NCBI RefSeq assembly: GCF_011764485.1
Contig: NZ_AP022848.1
Span: 1,020,001 to 1,084,000 of the forward strand
Origin: Bosea sp. ANAM02
Lineage (GTDB): Bacteria > Pseudomonadota > Alphaproteobacteria > Rhizobiales > Beijerinckiaceae
Length of the DNA: 64,000 bases
Reading direction: 5' to 3'
The notes under the pieces were generated by a model that saw nothing but the letters and a program-made list of their open reading frames with translations, was not told where the DNA came from and did no database searches. This document shows, one piece after another, positions 18,015 to 26,391 of this stretch. The stretch's first letter is position 1. The number at the start of each line of letters is the position of its first letter. The translations under genes were made by a program, and so were the position numbers.

Positions 18015-18947
18015 ATGCAGACGGATTACCGAAACCGCGAGAAGCGCAGGCGAGCGGCCTGGATCGCCTTCCTGATTCTGCCCCCGCTCGCGATCATGCT
18101 GACTTTCGTGGTCTGGCCGCTGCTTTCGGCCCTGAGCGCCGCCTTCTATCGCTGGGACGGCATGGCGCAGGGCGATTTCATCGGCTTGAAGAATTTCGCC
18201 GATGTCCTGTTCGGCGAGCATTTCGCGGCGCTGACCTGGCGTGCCTTCCGCCACAATCTCTTCGTCTTCTTCGCGCTGTTCGTGGTGCAGAACAGCGTCG
18301 GCTTCCTGCTCGCCTGGTTCATCTATCGCGAGCCCTTCGGCTTCCGCTTCCACCGCATCGCGATCTTCATGCCGGTGATCCTTTCGACCGTGCTGGTCGG
18401 CTTCCTGTGGAAACTCTTCCTCGACCCGAATTTCGGGCTGGTGAACCAGTTGCTCGACATGGCCGGGCTCGGCGGCCTGCGCCAGCCCTGGCTCGGCCAG
18501 GAGACGACGGCGCTGCCGGCGTTGGTGCTCGCCAATGCCTGGCACTGGATCGGCTTTCCGGCGCTGGTCTATCTCGCCGGCATGCAGCGCATCCCGCGCG
18601 AGATCCTCGAAGCCGCCAAGCTCGACGGCTGCACTGGCTGGCAGATACTGACCCGCGTGGTCTGGCCGCTGGTGACGCCCTCGACCACGATCACGCTGAC
18701 GCTGCTCTTCATCGGCGCGTTCAACTGGTTCGAGCTGCCCTACATCATGGCAGGGCTCGACGGCTCGCCCTATGGCTCGACCGACGTTCTCGGCCTGTAT
18801 TTCTACCGCACCGCCTTCGGCAATCAGACGGCGGGCATCCAGGATTTCGGGCATGGCAATGCGCTGGCCGTGCTGATGTTCCTGTTCATCGCGGTGTTCG
18901 CGACGATCATCACCCAGTATCTGCGCCGGCGGGAGGTCGCGCTGTGA
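18015..18947 (+). CDS. Sugar ABC transporter permease (MalF/UgpA type)
   Basis: Inner-membrane permease of 310 residues with six predicted membrane helices and the ATPase-contact loop EAAKLDGCTGWQILTRVVWP near residue 200. The N terminus is short and cytoplasmic (NREKRRRAAW). Its stop overlaps the start of the next permease (TGATG). No ATPase gene is found in the operon, so a shared MsiK/UgpC-type ATPase encoded elsewhere must drive it. Confidence 0.92.
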   Translation: MQTDYRNREKRRRAAWIAFLILPPLAIMLTFVVWPLLSALSAAFYRWDGMAQGDFIGLKNFADVLFGEHFAALTWRAFRHNLFVFFALFVVQNSVGFLLAWFIYREPFGFRFHRIAIFMPVILSTVLVGFLWKLFLDPNFGLVNQLLDMAGLGGLRQPWLGQETTALPALVLANAWHWIGFPALVYLAGMQRIPREILEAAKLDGCTGWQILTRVVWPLVTPSTTITLTLLFIGAFNWFELPYIMAGLDGSPYGSTDVLGLYFYRTAFGNQTAGIQDFGHGNALAVLMFLFIAVFATIITQYLRRREVAL

Positions 18948-19801
18948 TGTTCCGTGCCGCCAGCAATGACCCGCTCTTTCCGCGCAGCAGCGCCGGCAGC
19001 CTGATCGCCGCCGCATTCCTGATCGGCAATTCCGTGCTGATGCTCTACCCGATCGTCATCATGGTCTTCTCGGCCTTCAAGACGACGCCGGAGATTTTCG
19101 ACGCGCCCTTCGCCGTGCCGGATTTCGCCTATGTCGAGAACTTCAAGCGCATCTGGGGCGAGACCAGCTTGCCGAGCTATTTCGTCAATTCGGTCGTCAT
19201 CACCGGAACCTCGATCCTGCTGACGCTGCTCTTCGGCACCATGGGCGCCTATGCGCTGGCGCGCTACTCATTCCCCGGCAATTCGGCGATCTTCATGTTC
19301 TTCCTGGCCGGGCTGATGCTGCCGCTGAAGCTCGCGGTCATCCCGCTCTTCCTGCAGATGCGCGATTTCGGATTGCTCGACACAAGGCTCGGCCTGATCC
19401 TGATCTACACGGCGATGGGCCTGCCCTCGACGATCTTCATCATGACCGGATTCCTGCGCACCTTGCCGGTCGAACTGGAGGAAGCCGCACGCATCGACGG
19501 CGCCTCGGAACCTCGCATCATGCTCTCGATCATGCTGCCGCTTTCGGTGCCGCCGATGGTGATCGCCGCGATCCAGAATGCAGTGCCGACCTGGAACGAT
19601 TTCTTCTTCCCGCTGGTCTTCATCCAGACCGACGCCCGCAAGACCCTGCCGCAGGGCCTCTCGGTGTTCATGGGCGAATACACCACCGATTGGGGCATGC
19701 TCTTCGCCGGCCTCACCATCGCGGCCCTGCCGCTGACCATCGTCTATATCCTGATGTCGCGCCAGTTCATCCGCGGCATGACCGCCGGAGCGGTGAAGTG
19801 A
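18947..19801 (+). CDS. Sugar ABC transporter permease (MalG/UgpE type)
   Basis: 284-residue partner permease with six membrane helices and the EAA loop (EEAARIDGASEPRIMLSIML). Starts within the stop of the preceding gene; a GTG three bases earlier is an alternative. Its own stop overlaps the GTG of nanE. Together with the preceding permease it forms the channel of the amino-sugar importer. Confidence 0.92.
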   Translation: MFRAASNDPLFPRSSAGSLIAAAFLIGNSVLMLYPIVIMVFSAFKTTPEIFDAPFAVPDFAYVENFKRIWGETSLPSYFVNSVVITGTSILLTLLFGTMGAYALARYSFPGNSAIFMFFLAGLMLPLKLAVIPLFLQMRDFGLLDTRLGLILIYTAMGLPSTIFIMTGFLRTLPVELEEAARIDGASEPRIMLSIMLPLSVPPMVIAAIQNAVPTWNDFFFPLVFIQTDARKTLPQGLSVFMGEYTTDWGMLFAGLTIAALPLTIVYILMSRQFIRGMTAGAVK

Positions 19802-20481
19802 CGGCAGAGCCCCTGATCCCCCATCGCAGCCTTGCCGTTTCCTGCCAGGCGCGGGCCGACAATCCCCTGCACGGGCCGGTCTTCATGGCGGCGATGGCGC
19901 TTGCGGCGGAGCAAGGTGGGGCGCTGGCCTTGCGTGCCAACGGCCCGGCCGACATCGCCGCGATCCGCGCTGTCAGCGCCTTGCCGATCATCGGCATCCT
20001 CAAGCGCTGGGACGACCGGTTTCCGGTCTACATCACGCCGGACTTCGCCAGCGCCGAGGCGATCGCTGCGGCCGGCGCCGACATCATCGCCATCGACGCG
20101 ACCGACAGGCCCCGCGACGGCGAGCCGCTGGACCGCCTGATCGCCCGCATCCGCGACGAGCTGGGCAAGCCGGTCTTCGCGGATTGCGCGACGCTGGAGG
20201 ATGGCGTGCGCGCCGCCGCATTCGGCGCGAGCTACGTCGCGACGACGCTCTCCGGCTACACGCCCGAGACGGAAGCGCGGAAAGCGCTCGGCCCCGACCT
20301 TGCCCTGATCGAGGCCCTGGCCAGGGCTCTTTCGGTGCCGGTCGTAGCCGAAGGGCGCTTCGAGCAGCCGGAGCAACTGGAGACCGCTTTCGCCGCCGGG
20401 GCGCATGCCGTCGTCATCGGCACGACGATCACCAATCCCCGCGAGATCACCCGCCGCTTCGCCCGCCATGCCGGCGCCTGA
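19798..20481 (+). CDS. nanE: N-acetylmannosamine-6-phosphate 2-epimerase NanE-type
   Basis: 227-residue TIM-barrel epimerase that converts ManNAc-6-phosphate to GlcNAc-6-phosphate. Family segments: SCQARADNPLHGP at the N terminus, GILKRWDDRFPVYITP, IAIDATDRPR, VFADCATLEDG and VAEGRFEQPEQ. The GTG overlaps the stop of the preceding permease. No sialate lyase or ManNAc kinase with a recognisable ROK pattern is in the window; the BadF-type kinase that follows may supply the phosphorylation. The product feeds NagA at 33.2 kb. Confidence 0.9.
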   Translation: MTAEPLIPHRSLAVSCQARADNPLHGPVFMAAMALAAEQGGALALRANGPADIAAIRAVSALPIIGILKRWDDRFPVYITPDFASAEAIAAAGADIIAIDATDRPRDGEPLDRLIARIRDELGKPVFADCATLEDGVRAAAFGASYVATTLSGYTPETEARKALGPDLALIEALARALSVPVVAEGRFEQPEQLETAFAAGAHAVVIGTTITNPREITRRFARHAGA

Positions 20482-21406
20482 GGACGGTCTCGGCCTCGGC
20501 ATCGAGACGGGCGGGACCGGCTCGAGCTGGTGCCTGTCGGCTTCTTCGGGCGCGATTGTGGCGCGCGGCGAGATGGAGCCGATGACCGGCCATGTTTTCA
20601 CGCTGGCCGAGCATGAGCGGGTCGCCGGTATCTTCGCGCGATTGGCGTCGGAGATTGCCGGCATCGGCAGACCAGAGGCCATCGTCGCGGGCATCACCGG
20701 CCTCGGGCCTGAAAGCGCCGTCACGGCTGTCTTTTCCGGAATCCTGGCCACGGCCTTCGGCTGCTCCGAGGACGGCATCCTCGTCGTCGACGACATGTGG
20801 CTGGGTTACCGCGCCCGCTTCGCGCCGGGCGAGGGCATCATCGTCTATTCCGGTACAGGGGCGATCGGATACCATCTGAACGCCGAGGGTGAGATCATCC
20901 GCGCCGGCGGGCGCGGCGTGCTGATCGACGATGGCGGCTCCGCCGCCTGGATTGCGGCCGAAGCCTTGCGCCGATTGCTGCGCCGCGAGGACGAGGCTCC
21001 CGGCTCCGGCTGGGACAGCACGCTCGGCCATGCGCTCGCGCAGGCGCTTGGCGGAGCATCATGGGATGCCGTGCGGACCTATGTCTATGGCGGTGACCGT
21101 GGCAGTCTCGGGCTGTTGGCGCGAGCCGTAGCGGCGGGTGCGGAAGCGGGTGATGCGACGGCCATCGACATCTTCACGCAAGCCGGCGAGGAATTGGCGC
21201 GGCTCGCTCTGGCTCTGAGGGCGCATATCGGCGCCAAACCGGTTGTCCTCTGCGGCCGCGCCGCGACGCTGTCTCCGCTGATTGCGCAGCGCTTCCAGGT
21301 GCTCGTGGCGCCGCCGGTCGCGCAGGATGAGATGCAGGTCGATGTGCCCGGTTGCGCGGCCCGCCTGGCCTGCGAGTTGGCCCACGCAAATGAGAAGCGG
21401 TTCTAG
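20468..21406 (+). CDS. BadF/BadG/BcrA-type amino-sugar kinase
   Basis: 312-residue ASKHA-fold kinase. The phosphate-binding GIETGGTGSSW near the N terminus, VVDDMWLGYRARF, IIVYSGTGAIG and LIDDGGSAAWIAAEAL follow the pattern of the BadF/N-acetylglucosamine kinase family. Starts 14 bases inside nanE. Likely phosphorylates the imported amino sugar before or after NanE chemistry. A second member of the family, with a different N terminus, lies at 22010-22882; which sugar each one uses cannot be told. Confidence 0.82.
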   Translation: MPAPEDGLGLGIETGGTGSSWCLSASSGAIVARGEMEPMTGHVFTLAEHERVAGIFARLASEIAGIGRPEAIVAGITGLGPESAVTAVFSGILATAFGCSEDGILVVDDMWLGYRARFAPGEGIIVYSGTGAIGYHLNAEGEIIRAGGRGVLIDDGGSAAWIAAEALRRLLRREDEAPGSGWDSTLGHALAQALGGASWDAVRTYVYGGDRGSLGLLARAVAAGAEAGDATAIDIFTQAGEELARLALALRAHIGAKPVVLCGRAATLSPLIAQRFQVLVAPPVAQDEMQVDVPGCAARLACELAHANEKRF

Positions 21407-21413
21407 GAACAGC

Positions 21414-22013
21414 ATGGCGGACGTCTTTTTCGTGACCCATCCTGAAGTCGTCGTCGATCCGCAGGTCCCGGTGCCGGACTGGGGTTTATCGTCCGTCGGC
21501 CGGGCGCGCATCGAGACCTTCTGTCAACGACCGGAACTGGCCGGTGTGACCGATGTCTTCACCAGCGACGAACGCAAGGCTATGGATTGCGCCGAGGCCC
21601 TGCAACGTGCCTGCAGCCTGCCCTTCACGACGCGCGATGACCTGCGTGAGAACGATCGCTCGGCTACAGGCTATGTCGCGCCGCCACGCTTCTGGGAGAT
21701 CGTCGACCAGTTCTTCGCTGAGCCGGATATCAGCATCCTCGGCTGGGAGACGGCGCGGGATGCACAGGCGCGGATCAAGGCAGGCGTGGCAGCCTGCATC
21801 GCAGCGCGACGTGGAGCGGGCGACCTCGTGATCTTCGCGCATGGCGGTGTCGGCACGCTGCTGCTCAGCGATCTCCGCGGCGAGCTGATTTCGCGCAAGC
21901 ATGGCCAGCCCATCGCCGGAGGCGGCTGCTATTTCACTTTCGATATGGCGAGCCGGGCGTTGCGGCACGGTTGGCGCGACATCGTTCCCGAACAAGCCGG
22001 CGTCGGATCTTAG
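21414..22013 (+). CDS. Histidine phosphatase superfamily protein with THPE motif
   Basis: 199-residue phosphoglycerate-mutase-like protein. The N-terminal catalytic histidine sits in FFVTHPE (His9) rather than the usual RHGE, so the first Arg of the active site is replaced by Thr. The second histidine motif is present as FAHGGVGTLLL, and ERKAMDCAEAL matches the helix after the SxxxR region. AGGA six bases upstream supports the ATG. Last gene of the amino-sugar transport operon; it overlaps the convergent kinase by four bases. Probably a small-molecule phosphatase; substrate unknown. Confidence 0.78.
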   Translation: MADVFFVTHPEVVVDPQVPVPDWGLSSVGRARIETFCQRPELAGVTDVFTSDERKAMDCAEALQRACSLPFTTRDDLRENDRSATGYVAPPRFWEIVDQFFAEPDISILGWETARDAQARIKAGVAACIAARRGAGDLVIFAHGGVGTLLLSDLRGELISRKHGQPIAGGGCYFTFDMASRALRHGWRDIVPEQAGVGS

Positions 22014-22882
22014 ACCCGCGGCCGGACCAGCGAGAGCGCCCCGGCGATCGCGTCGCTCTTCACATGCGACAGCCGCCGCCTAACATCCGGCGCGAGCCAG
22101 GCTTCCATCGCCGAGGACAGGCCGCCGATCAGGGCCACGCGCGGCACGCTGCGCTCGAACAGGGTGCGCACCATCGCGTCGATCATCGCTGCGGCGTTCT
22201 GCATGATCATGCGGGCATGGGAATCGCCGAGATCGGCATGGCGCAGCACCAGCGGCGCCAGCGTCGCGTAATCGGTGGCATGGGCCTTGTCCATCCAGGC
22301 GATGACCTCGAAGGGGTCGGCCTCGAAGCGCGCCAGCACATCCTGCGTGAAACGCGTCGCCGGCTCGCGCCCGTCATGGGCGCGCAGCGAAACGCGGATG
22401 GCGGCGAGGCCGAGATCGGCGCCGCTGCCTTCGTCTCCGATCGGAAAGCCGTAGCCGCCGATCCGCAGCTCCTCGCCGTTCACCCGGGCGAGCCCGATCG
22501 AGCCGGTGCCGATGATGACGATGCCGCCATCCTCGCCGGCATGTGCGCCGAGGCAGGCGGCCAGGCCGTCGCTCTCGAAGATCGTTTCCGCGAAGGGTGC
22601 CTCCCAGGCGGCAAGCGCCTCCTGCATGCCCTTGCGCCCGATGCCGGCGAGGCAGATGCCGGCGCGGACGCGCGCGAAACCGGCCTCGGTGAGGCCGGCC
22701 TCGGCGATGGCGCCGCGTGCCGCCTGCATCACGGCGGCGAGCGAGGTTTCGAGACCGAGCCTAAGCGAAGCCGGCCCGGCGATGCCGGAGCCCAACACCT
22801 CACCTGAAGCCGTTTCGAGACGGCAGCGGCAGCCGGTGCCGCCGCCATCCACGCCGAGATAGAGATCGGCCGGCGGGCTCAT
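22010..22882 (-). CDS. BadF-type N-acetylglucosamine kinase
   Basis: 290-residue ASKHA kinase beginning LYLGVDGGGTGCRCRLE, the phosphate-binding DGGGT of GlcNAc kinases. IVIIGTGSIGLARVNG, GYGFPIGDEGSGADLG and a C-terminal LIGGLSS complete the family pattern. Its ATG overlaps the murA stop, so it is the last gene of the minus-strand peptide-transporter operon. Probably produces GlcNAc-6-phosphate (or GlcN-6-phosphate) for NagA and the SIS deaminase. Confidence 0.88.
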   Translation of the reverse strand: MSPPADLYLGVDGGGTGCRCRLETASGEVLGSGIAGPASLRLGLETSLAAVMQAARGAIAEAGLTEAGFARVRAGICLAGIGRKGMQEALAAWEAPFAETIFESDGLAACLGAHAGEDGGIVIIGTGSIGLARVNGEELRIGGYGFPIGDEGSGADLGLAAIRVSLRAHDGREPATRFTQDVLARFEADPFEVIAWMDKAHATDYATLAPLVLRHADLGDSHARMIMQNAAAMIDAMVRTLFERSVPRVALIGGLSSAMEAWLAPDVRRRLSHVKSDAIAGALSLVRPRV

Positions 22883-24138
22883 GCCGGGACCCGCTCGATA
22901 TCGGCGCCGCAGCGCGTGAGCTTGCGGTCGAGCGCCTCATAACCACGGTCGAGATGATAGATGCGGCTGACGACGGTCTCGCCCTCGGCGACGAGGCCGG
23001 CGAGCACGAGGCTGACCGAGGCGCGCAGATCCGTCGCCATGACCGGCGCGGCCTTTAGGCGGGCGACGCCGCGCACGGTCGCGCTGGTGCCCTTCAAGGT
23101 GATGTCGGCACCGAGCCGGACCAGTTCCGGCACATGCATGAAGCGGTTCTCGAACACCGTCTCGCGGATCAGCGAGGTGCCGTCCGCCACGCTCATCAGC
23201 GCCATGAACTGCGCCTGCAGATCGGTCGAGAAGCCGGGATAGGCCTGGGTCATGATGTCGATGCCGGTGAGCCGGCCGGGGCGCGTCACCATCAGGCCGC
23301 GATCGCTCGGCCACAGCCGGACACCGGCCGCCTCCAAGGCCTCGCCGACCGCCGCGAGATGCTCGAGCCGCGCGCCGACCAGCTCCAGCTCTCCGCCGGT
23401 GATCGCGGCAGCGACCGCATAGGTGCCGGCCTCGATCCGGTCGGCGACGATTTCATGGGTCGCGGGCGAGAGGCTCTGCGCGCCCTGCACCAACAGGCGG
23501 TGGCTGCCGATGCCCTCGATCCTGACGCCCATCGCGTTGAGGCAGCGGGCGAGATCGAGCACTTCCGGTTCCTTGGCGGCGTTGACGATCTCGGTTTCGC
23601 CCCTGGCGAGGCTGGCCGCCAGAAGTGCGGTTTCGGTCGCGCCGACCGAGGAGAAGGGGAAGACGATGCGCGCGCCGGTCAGGCCCCGTGGCGCCCTGGC
23701 CTCGATATAACCGCCGGCCACGTCGATCTCGGCGCCGAGCGCTTCAAGCGCCTTGATATGCAGATCGACCGGCCGGGCACCGATGGCACAGCCGCCCGGC
23801 AGCGAGACGCGCGCCTCGCCGAAGCGTGCCGCCAGCGGCCCGAGCACGAGGATGGTCGCGCGCATCTTGCGGACGGTGTCGTAGCTCGTCTCGCGCGGTC
23901 CGGCCTTGGCGGCATCGAGCGTCAGCGCATCGGCGGCCCGGCCGGAGAAGGTGACGCCATAGCCTTCGAGCAGGGCCTGCATCGTCTTGACGTCGACCAC
24001 GTCGGGCAGGTTGCGGAGCGTCAATGGCTTGTCCGAGAGGAGCGCCGCGGCGAAGGCCGGCAGCGCCGCGTTCTTCGCGCCGCGGATCTCGACCGTGCCG
24101 GACAGCCTCCGGCCGCCGCGGATCAGGAGTTTGTCCAT
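22879..24138 (-). CDS. murA: UDP-GlcNAc 1-carboxyvinyltransferase (MurA paralogue)
   Basis: 419-residue EPSP-synthase-fold enzyme that adds enolpyruvate to UDP-GlcNAc, the first step to UDP-MurNAc. Lys22-Asn23 (RGAKNAALP) and the fosfomycin-target Cys117 in LPGGCAIGARPVDLH are both present, so it should be active and fosfomycin-sensitive. The location is unusual: it is translationally coupled to a GNAT gene before it and a GlcNAc kinase after it, in a peptide-transport/recycling operon instead of a cell-wall cluster. It may be an additional copy induced with recycling; I cannot tell whether the genome has another murA. Confidence 0.93.
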   Translation of the reverse strand: MDKLLIRGGRRLSGTVEIRGAKNAALPAFAAALLSDKPLTLRNLPDVVDVKTMQALLEGYGVTFSGRAADALTLDAAKAGPRETSYDTVRKMRATILVLGPLAARFGEARVSLPGGCAIGARPVDLHIKALEALGAEIDVAGGYIEARAPRGLTGARIVFPFSSVGATETALLAASLARGETEIVNAAKEPEVLDLARCLNAMGVRIEGIGSHRLLVQGAQSLSPATHEIVADRIEAGTYAVAAAITGGELELVGARLEHLAAVGEALEAAGVRLWPSDRGLMVTRPGRLTGIDIMTQAYPGFSTDLQAQFMALMSVADGTSLIRETVFENRFMHVPELVRLGADITLKGTSATVRGVARLKAAPVMATDLRASVSLVLAGLVAEGETVVSRIYHLDRGYEALDRKLTRCGADIERVPA

Positions 24139-24608
24139 CAGCGGGCCTCCTCAGGATGAGGGCTGGTGTTCTGGTGGGGCATCGTCGGCTTCTCATAACG
24201 CAGGAAGCGGTGCAGCGCGCCGGCGAATTCCCGTTCGTAGTCGTCCGCGACCTGCCAGCCGGCCCGCTCATAGAAGCGCCGTGCGCCTTCGTTGGCGGCG
24301 AAGACTTCGAGCGAGCGGGCGCCGTTCGCCTCGGCATGGGCAAGCAGCGCGGCGCCATGGCCCTGACCGGTTTCGGCCGCGAAGAGCATGGCGACGTGCC
24401 CATTCTTGACCAGCAGGACGCCGCGCATGCCATCAGTGTCGAGAACTGTCAGGTCGGCCAACTCCCGGGCGAAGCGCGCTTCGAAATGCGCCTTGTCGAA
24501 GCCGAGCGCGGCATCACCGATGATCGGGCGGAAATGCGTGGCATAAGCCTCCGCCATCAGCGTCGCGGCAGGTGCGATATCGGCCGCGACCGCCTTGCGG
24601 ACGATCAC
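24138..24608 (-). CDS. GNAT-family N-acetyltransferase
   Basis: 156-residue acetyltransferase with the acetyl-CoA site VAMLFAAETGQGHGAALLAHAEANGA (Q/RxxGxG-like GQGHGA) and the C-terminal LEVFAANEGARRFYERAGW motif. It starts with GTG inside the stop of the upstream permease and ends inside the murA start (ATGA), so it is tightly coupled to both. In this setting it may acetylate an imported amino sugar, peptide or antibiotic-like compound; the target is not evident from sequence. Confidence 0.85.
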   Translation of the reverse strand: MIVRKAVAADIAPAATLMAEAYATHFRPIIGDAALGFDKAHFEARFARELADLTVLDTDGMRGVLLVKNGHVAMLFAAETGQGHGAALLAHAEANGARSLEVFAANEGARRFYERAGWQVADDYEREFAGALHRFLRYEKPTMPHQNTSPHPEEAR

Positions 24609-25423
24609 GACTGGCCCCGGAGCCGAGGATCGAGCTCGTCGCGCAGGGCGTCGCCCAGCAGGTTGAAGCCGAGCGAGAGCAGGAGGATGCCGAGCCCGGC
24701 GAAGATCGCGTTCCAGGGCGAAAGCAGCACGAAATTGCGCCCCTCCGCCAGCATCAGCCCTAGCGAGGGCGTCGGCGGCTGGGTGCCGAGCCCGAGAAAG
24801 GAGAGCGAGGCCTCGACCAGGATCGCGGCCGAGAGCAGGAGCGAGCTCTGCACCAGGATGACCGAGGCGAGATTGGGCAGGATATGGCGCAGCATGATCC
24901 TGAGATCGGTGGCGCCGATCGAGCGGATGCCGGCGACGAAATCGCTCTCGACCAGCACCATGGCCGGCCCCCGGATCAGGCGCGCGAAGATCGGCACATA
25001 GACCACGGCGATGGCGATCGCGGCGCTTTCCGTGCGCGGGCCGAGCATGGCGATGATGCCGATCGCCAGCAGCATCACCGGGAAGGCGAAGAGGATATCC
25101 ATCGCCCGCATGATGATGCGGTCCCACCAGCCGCGATAGAAGGCGGCGAGCAGGCCGAGGCTGCCGCCGATCACGAGCGCGAGCCCGACCGCGATGCCGC
25201 AGGCGATCAGCGCCGTGCGATAGCCGTAGAGGATGCGGGAGAGGATATCGCGGCCGAGATGGTCGGTGCCGAGCCAATGCGCGACGCTCGGTCCCTTCAT
25301 CCTGGCGACGATGTCCTGCGCCAGCGGGTCATAGGGCGCGATCAGCGGCGCGCCGAGCGCGAGCACGATCTGCAGGACGACGAAGATGCCGGCGACAATG
25401 GCGATGCGGCGGCTCTGGCTCAT
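24605..25423 (-). CDS. Peptide-type ABC transporter permease (DppC/OppC type)
   Basis: 272-residue permease with the N-terminal OppC segment (PLIAPYDPLAQD, HWLGTDHLGRDILSR) and the DppC membrane core with FVAGIRSIGATDLRIMLRHILP as ATPase-contact loop. Overlaps its neighbours on both sides (ATGA, GTGA). Together with the next gene it makes a peptide or muropeptide channel. No DppD/DppF ATPases follow. Confidence 0.9.
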   Translation of the reverse strand: MSQSRRIAIVAGIFVVLQIVLALGAPLIAPYDPLAQDIVARMKGPSVAHWLGTDHLGRDILSRILYGYRTALIACGIAVGLALVIGGSLGLLAAFYRGWWDRIIMRAMDILFAFPVMLLAIGIIAMLGPRTESAAIAIAVVYVPIFARLIRGPAMVLVESDFVAGIRSIGATDLRIMLRHILPNLASVILVQSSLLLSAAILVEASLSFLGLGTQPPTPSLGLMLAEGRNFVLLSPWNAIFAGLGILLLSLGFNLLGDALRDELDPRLRGQS

Positions 25424-26373
25424 CAGGCCGCCCTCAGCCGGGGGTCGATCAGCGCATAGGCAAAATCGACCAGAGCGTTGACCAGCACGAAGCCGACGGT
25501 GACGACGAGGATCGTGGCCTGGACGAGCGGATAGTTGCGCTCTGCGATGGCGCCGAGGATCAGGCGGCCAAGGCCGGGGATCGAGAAGACCTGCTCGACC
25601 ACGATGGCGCCGCCGAGCAGATAGCCGGTCATGATGCCGACGCTGGTCACGAAGGGGATCAGCGCGTTGCGCAGGGCATGCCGGTAGAGCACGGCTCGTT
25701 CGCCCAGCCCCTTGGCGCGGGCGGTGCGGATATAGTCCTGGCCGAGCGCATCGAGCATGGCCGTGCGCACCAGCCGCGAGAGGTTCGCCAGGATCGGCAG
25801 CGCCAGCGCGATCGCCGGCAGCAGCAGGCGCTGGAGATTGCCGAGCGGGTCCTCGCTGAACGGCACATAGCCGAGCGAGGCGAAGCTCGGCGCCAGCGTC
25901 GCAACCGTGATCAGCATGACGATGCCGAGCCAGAAGGAGGGGATGGTGAGTCCGGCGATGGCACCGACGCGCAGAACGAGATCCGCGCGTCCGCCGCGCC
26001 AATGCGCCATCAGGCAGCCGAGCGGGATCGCGAGCCCGGCGCCGAGCACGAGCGAGAACAGGGTGAGCTGGAGCGTCGGCCAGATCTGGGCGGCAATCTC
26101 CTGCATCACCGGTCGGCCGGTCCAGATCGAGGTGCCGAAATCGCCCCGGACGGCATGGCTCAGCCAGACCCAGTATTGCTCCAGCAAGGGCCGGTCGAGA
26201 CCGAGCGCGCCGCGCATCGCGGCGATGCGCTCGGGCGTCACCTCGGTATTGGCGCCGAGCATGATCGCCACCGCGTCGCCCGGGATCAGCCGGATCATCA
26301 GGAAGACGATCACGGAGATCCCGAACAGCACGATCACGAGGTCGAGGCTGCGCTGCAGCAGGTGACGGAGCAT
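25423..26373 (-). CDS. Peptide-type ABC transporter permease (DppB/OppB type)
   Basis: 316-residue permease of the DppB class: N-terminal LLQRSLDLVIVLFGISVIVF helix, RLIPGDAV, the AVRGDFGTS stretch and TARAKGLGERAVLYRHALRN as cytoplasmic contact loop. Lies 18 bases after the binding-protein gene. With that protein and DppC it forms an importer that, from its neighbours (AnmK, MurA, kinases), is likely to bring in muropeptides or amino-sugar peptides. Confidence 0.91.
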   Translation of the reverse strand: MLRHLLQRSLDLVIVLFGISVIVFLMIRLIPGDAVAIMLGANTEVTPERIAAMRGALGLDRPLLEQYWVWLSHAVRGDFGTSIWTGRPVMQEIAAQIWPTLQLTLFSLVLGAGLAIPLGCLMAHWRGGRADLVLRVGAIAGLTIPSFWLGIVMLITVATLAPSFASLGYVPFSEDPLGNLQRLLLPAIALALPILANLSRLVRTAMLDALGQDYIRTARAKGLGERAVLYRHALRNALIPFVTSVGIMTGYLLGGAIVVEQVFSIPGLGRLILGAIAERNYPLVQATILVVTVGFVLVNALVDFAYALIDPRLRAA

Positions 26374-26391
26374 GCCTCGGCCTTTGTCAGG

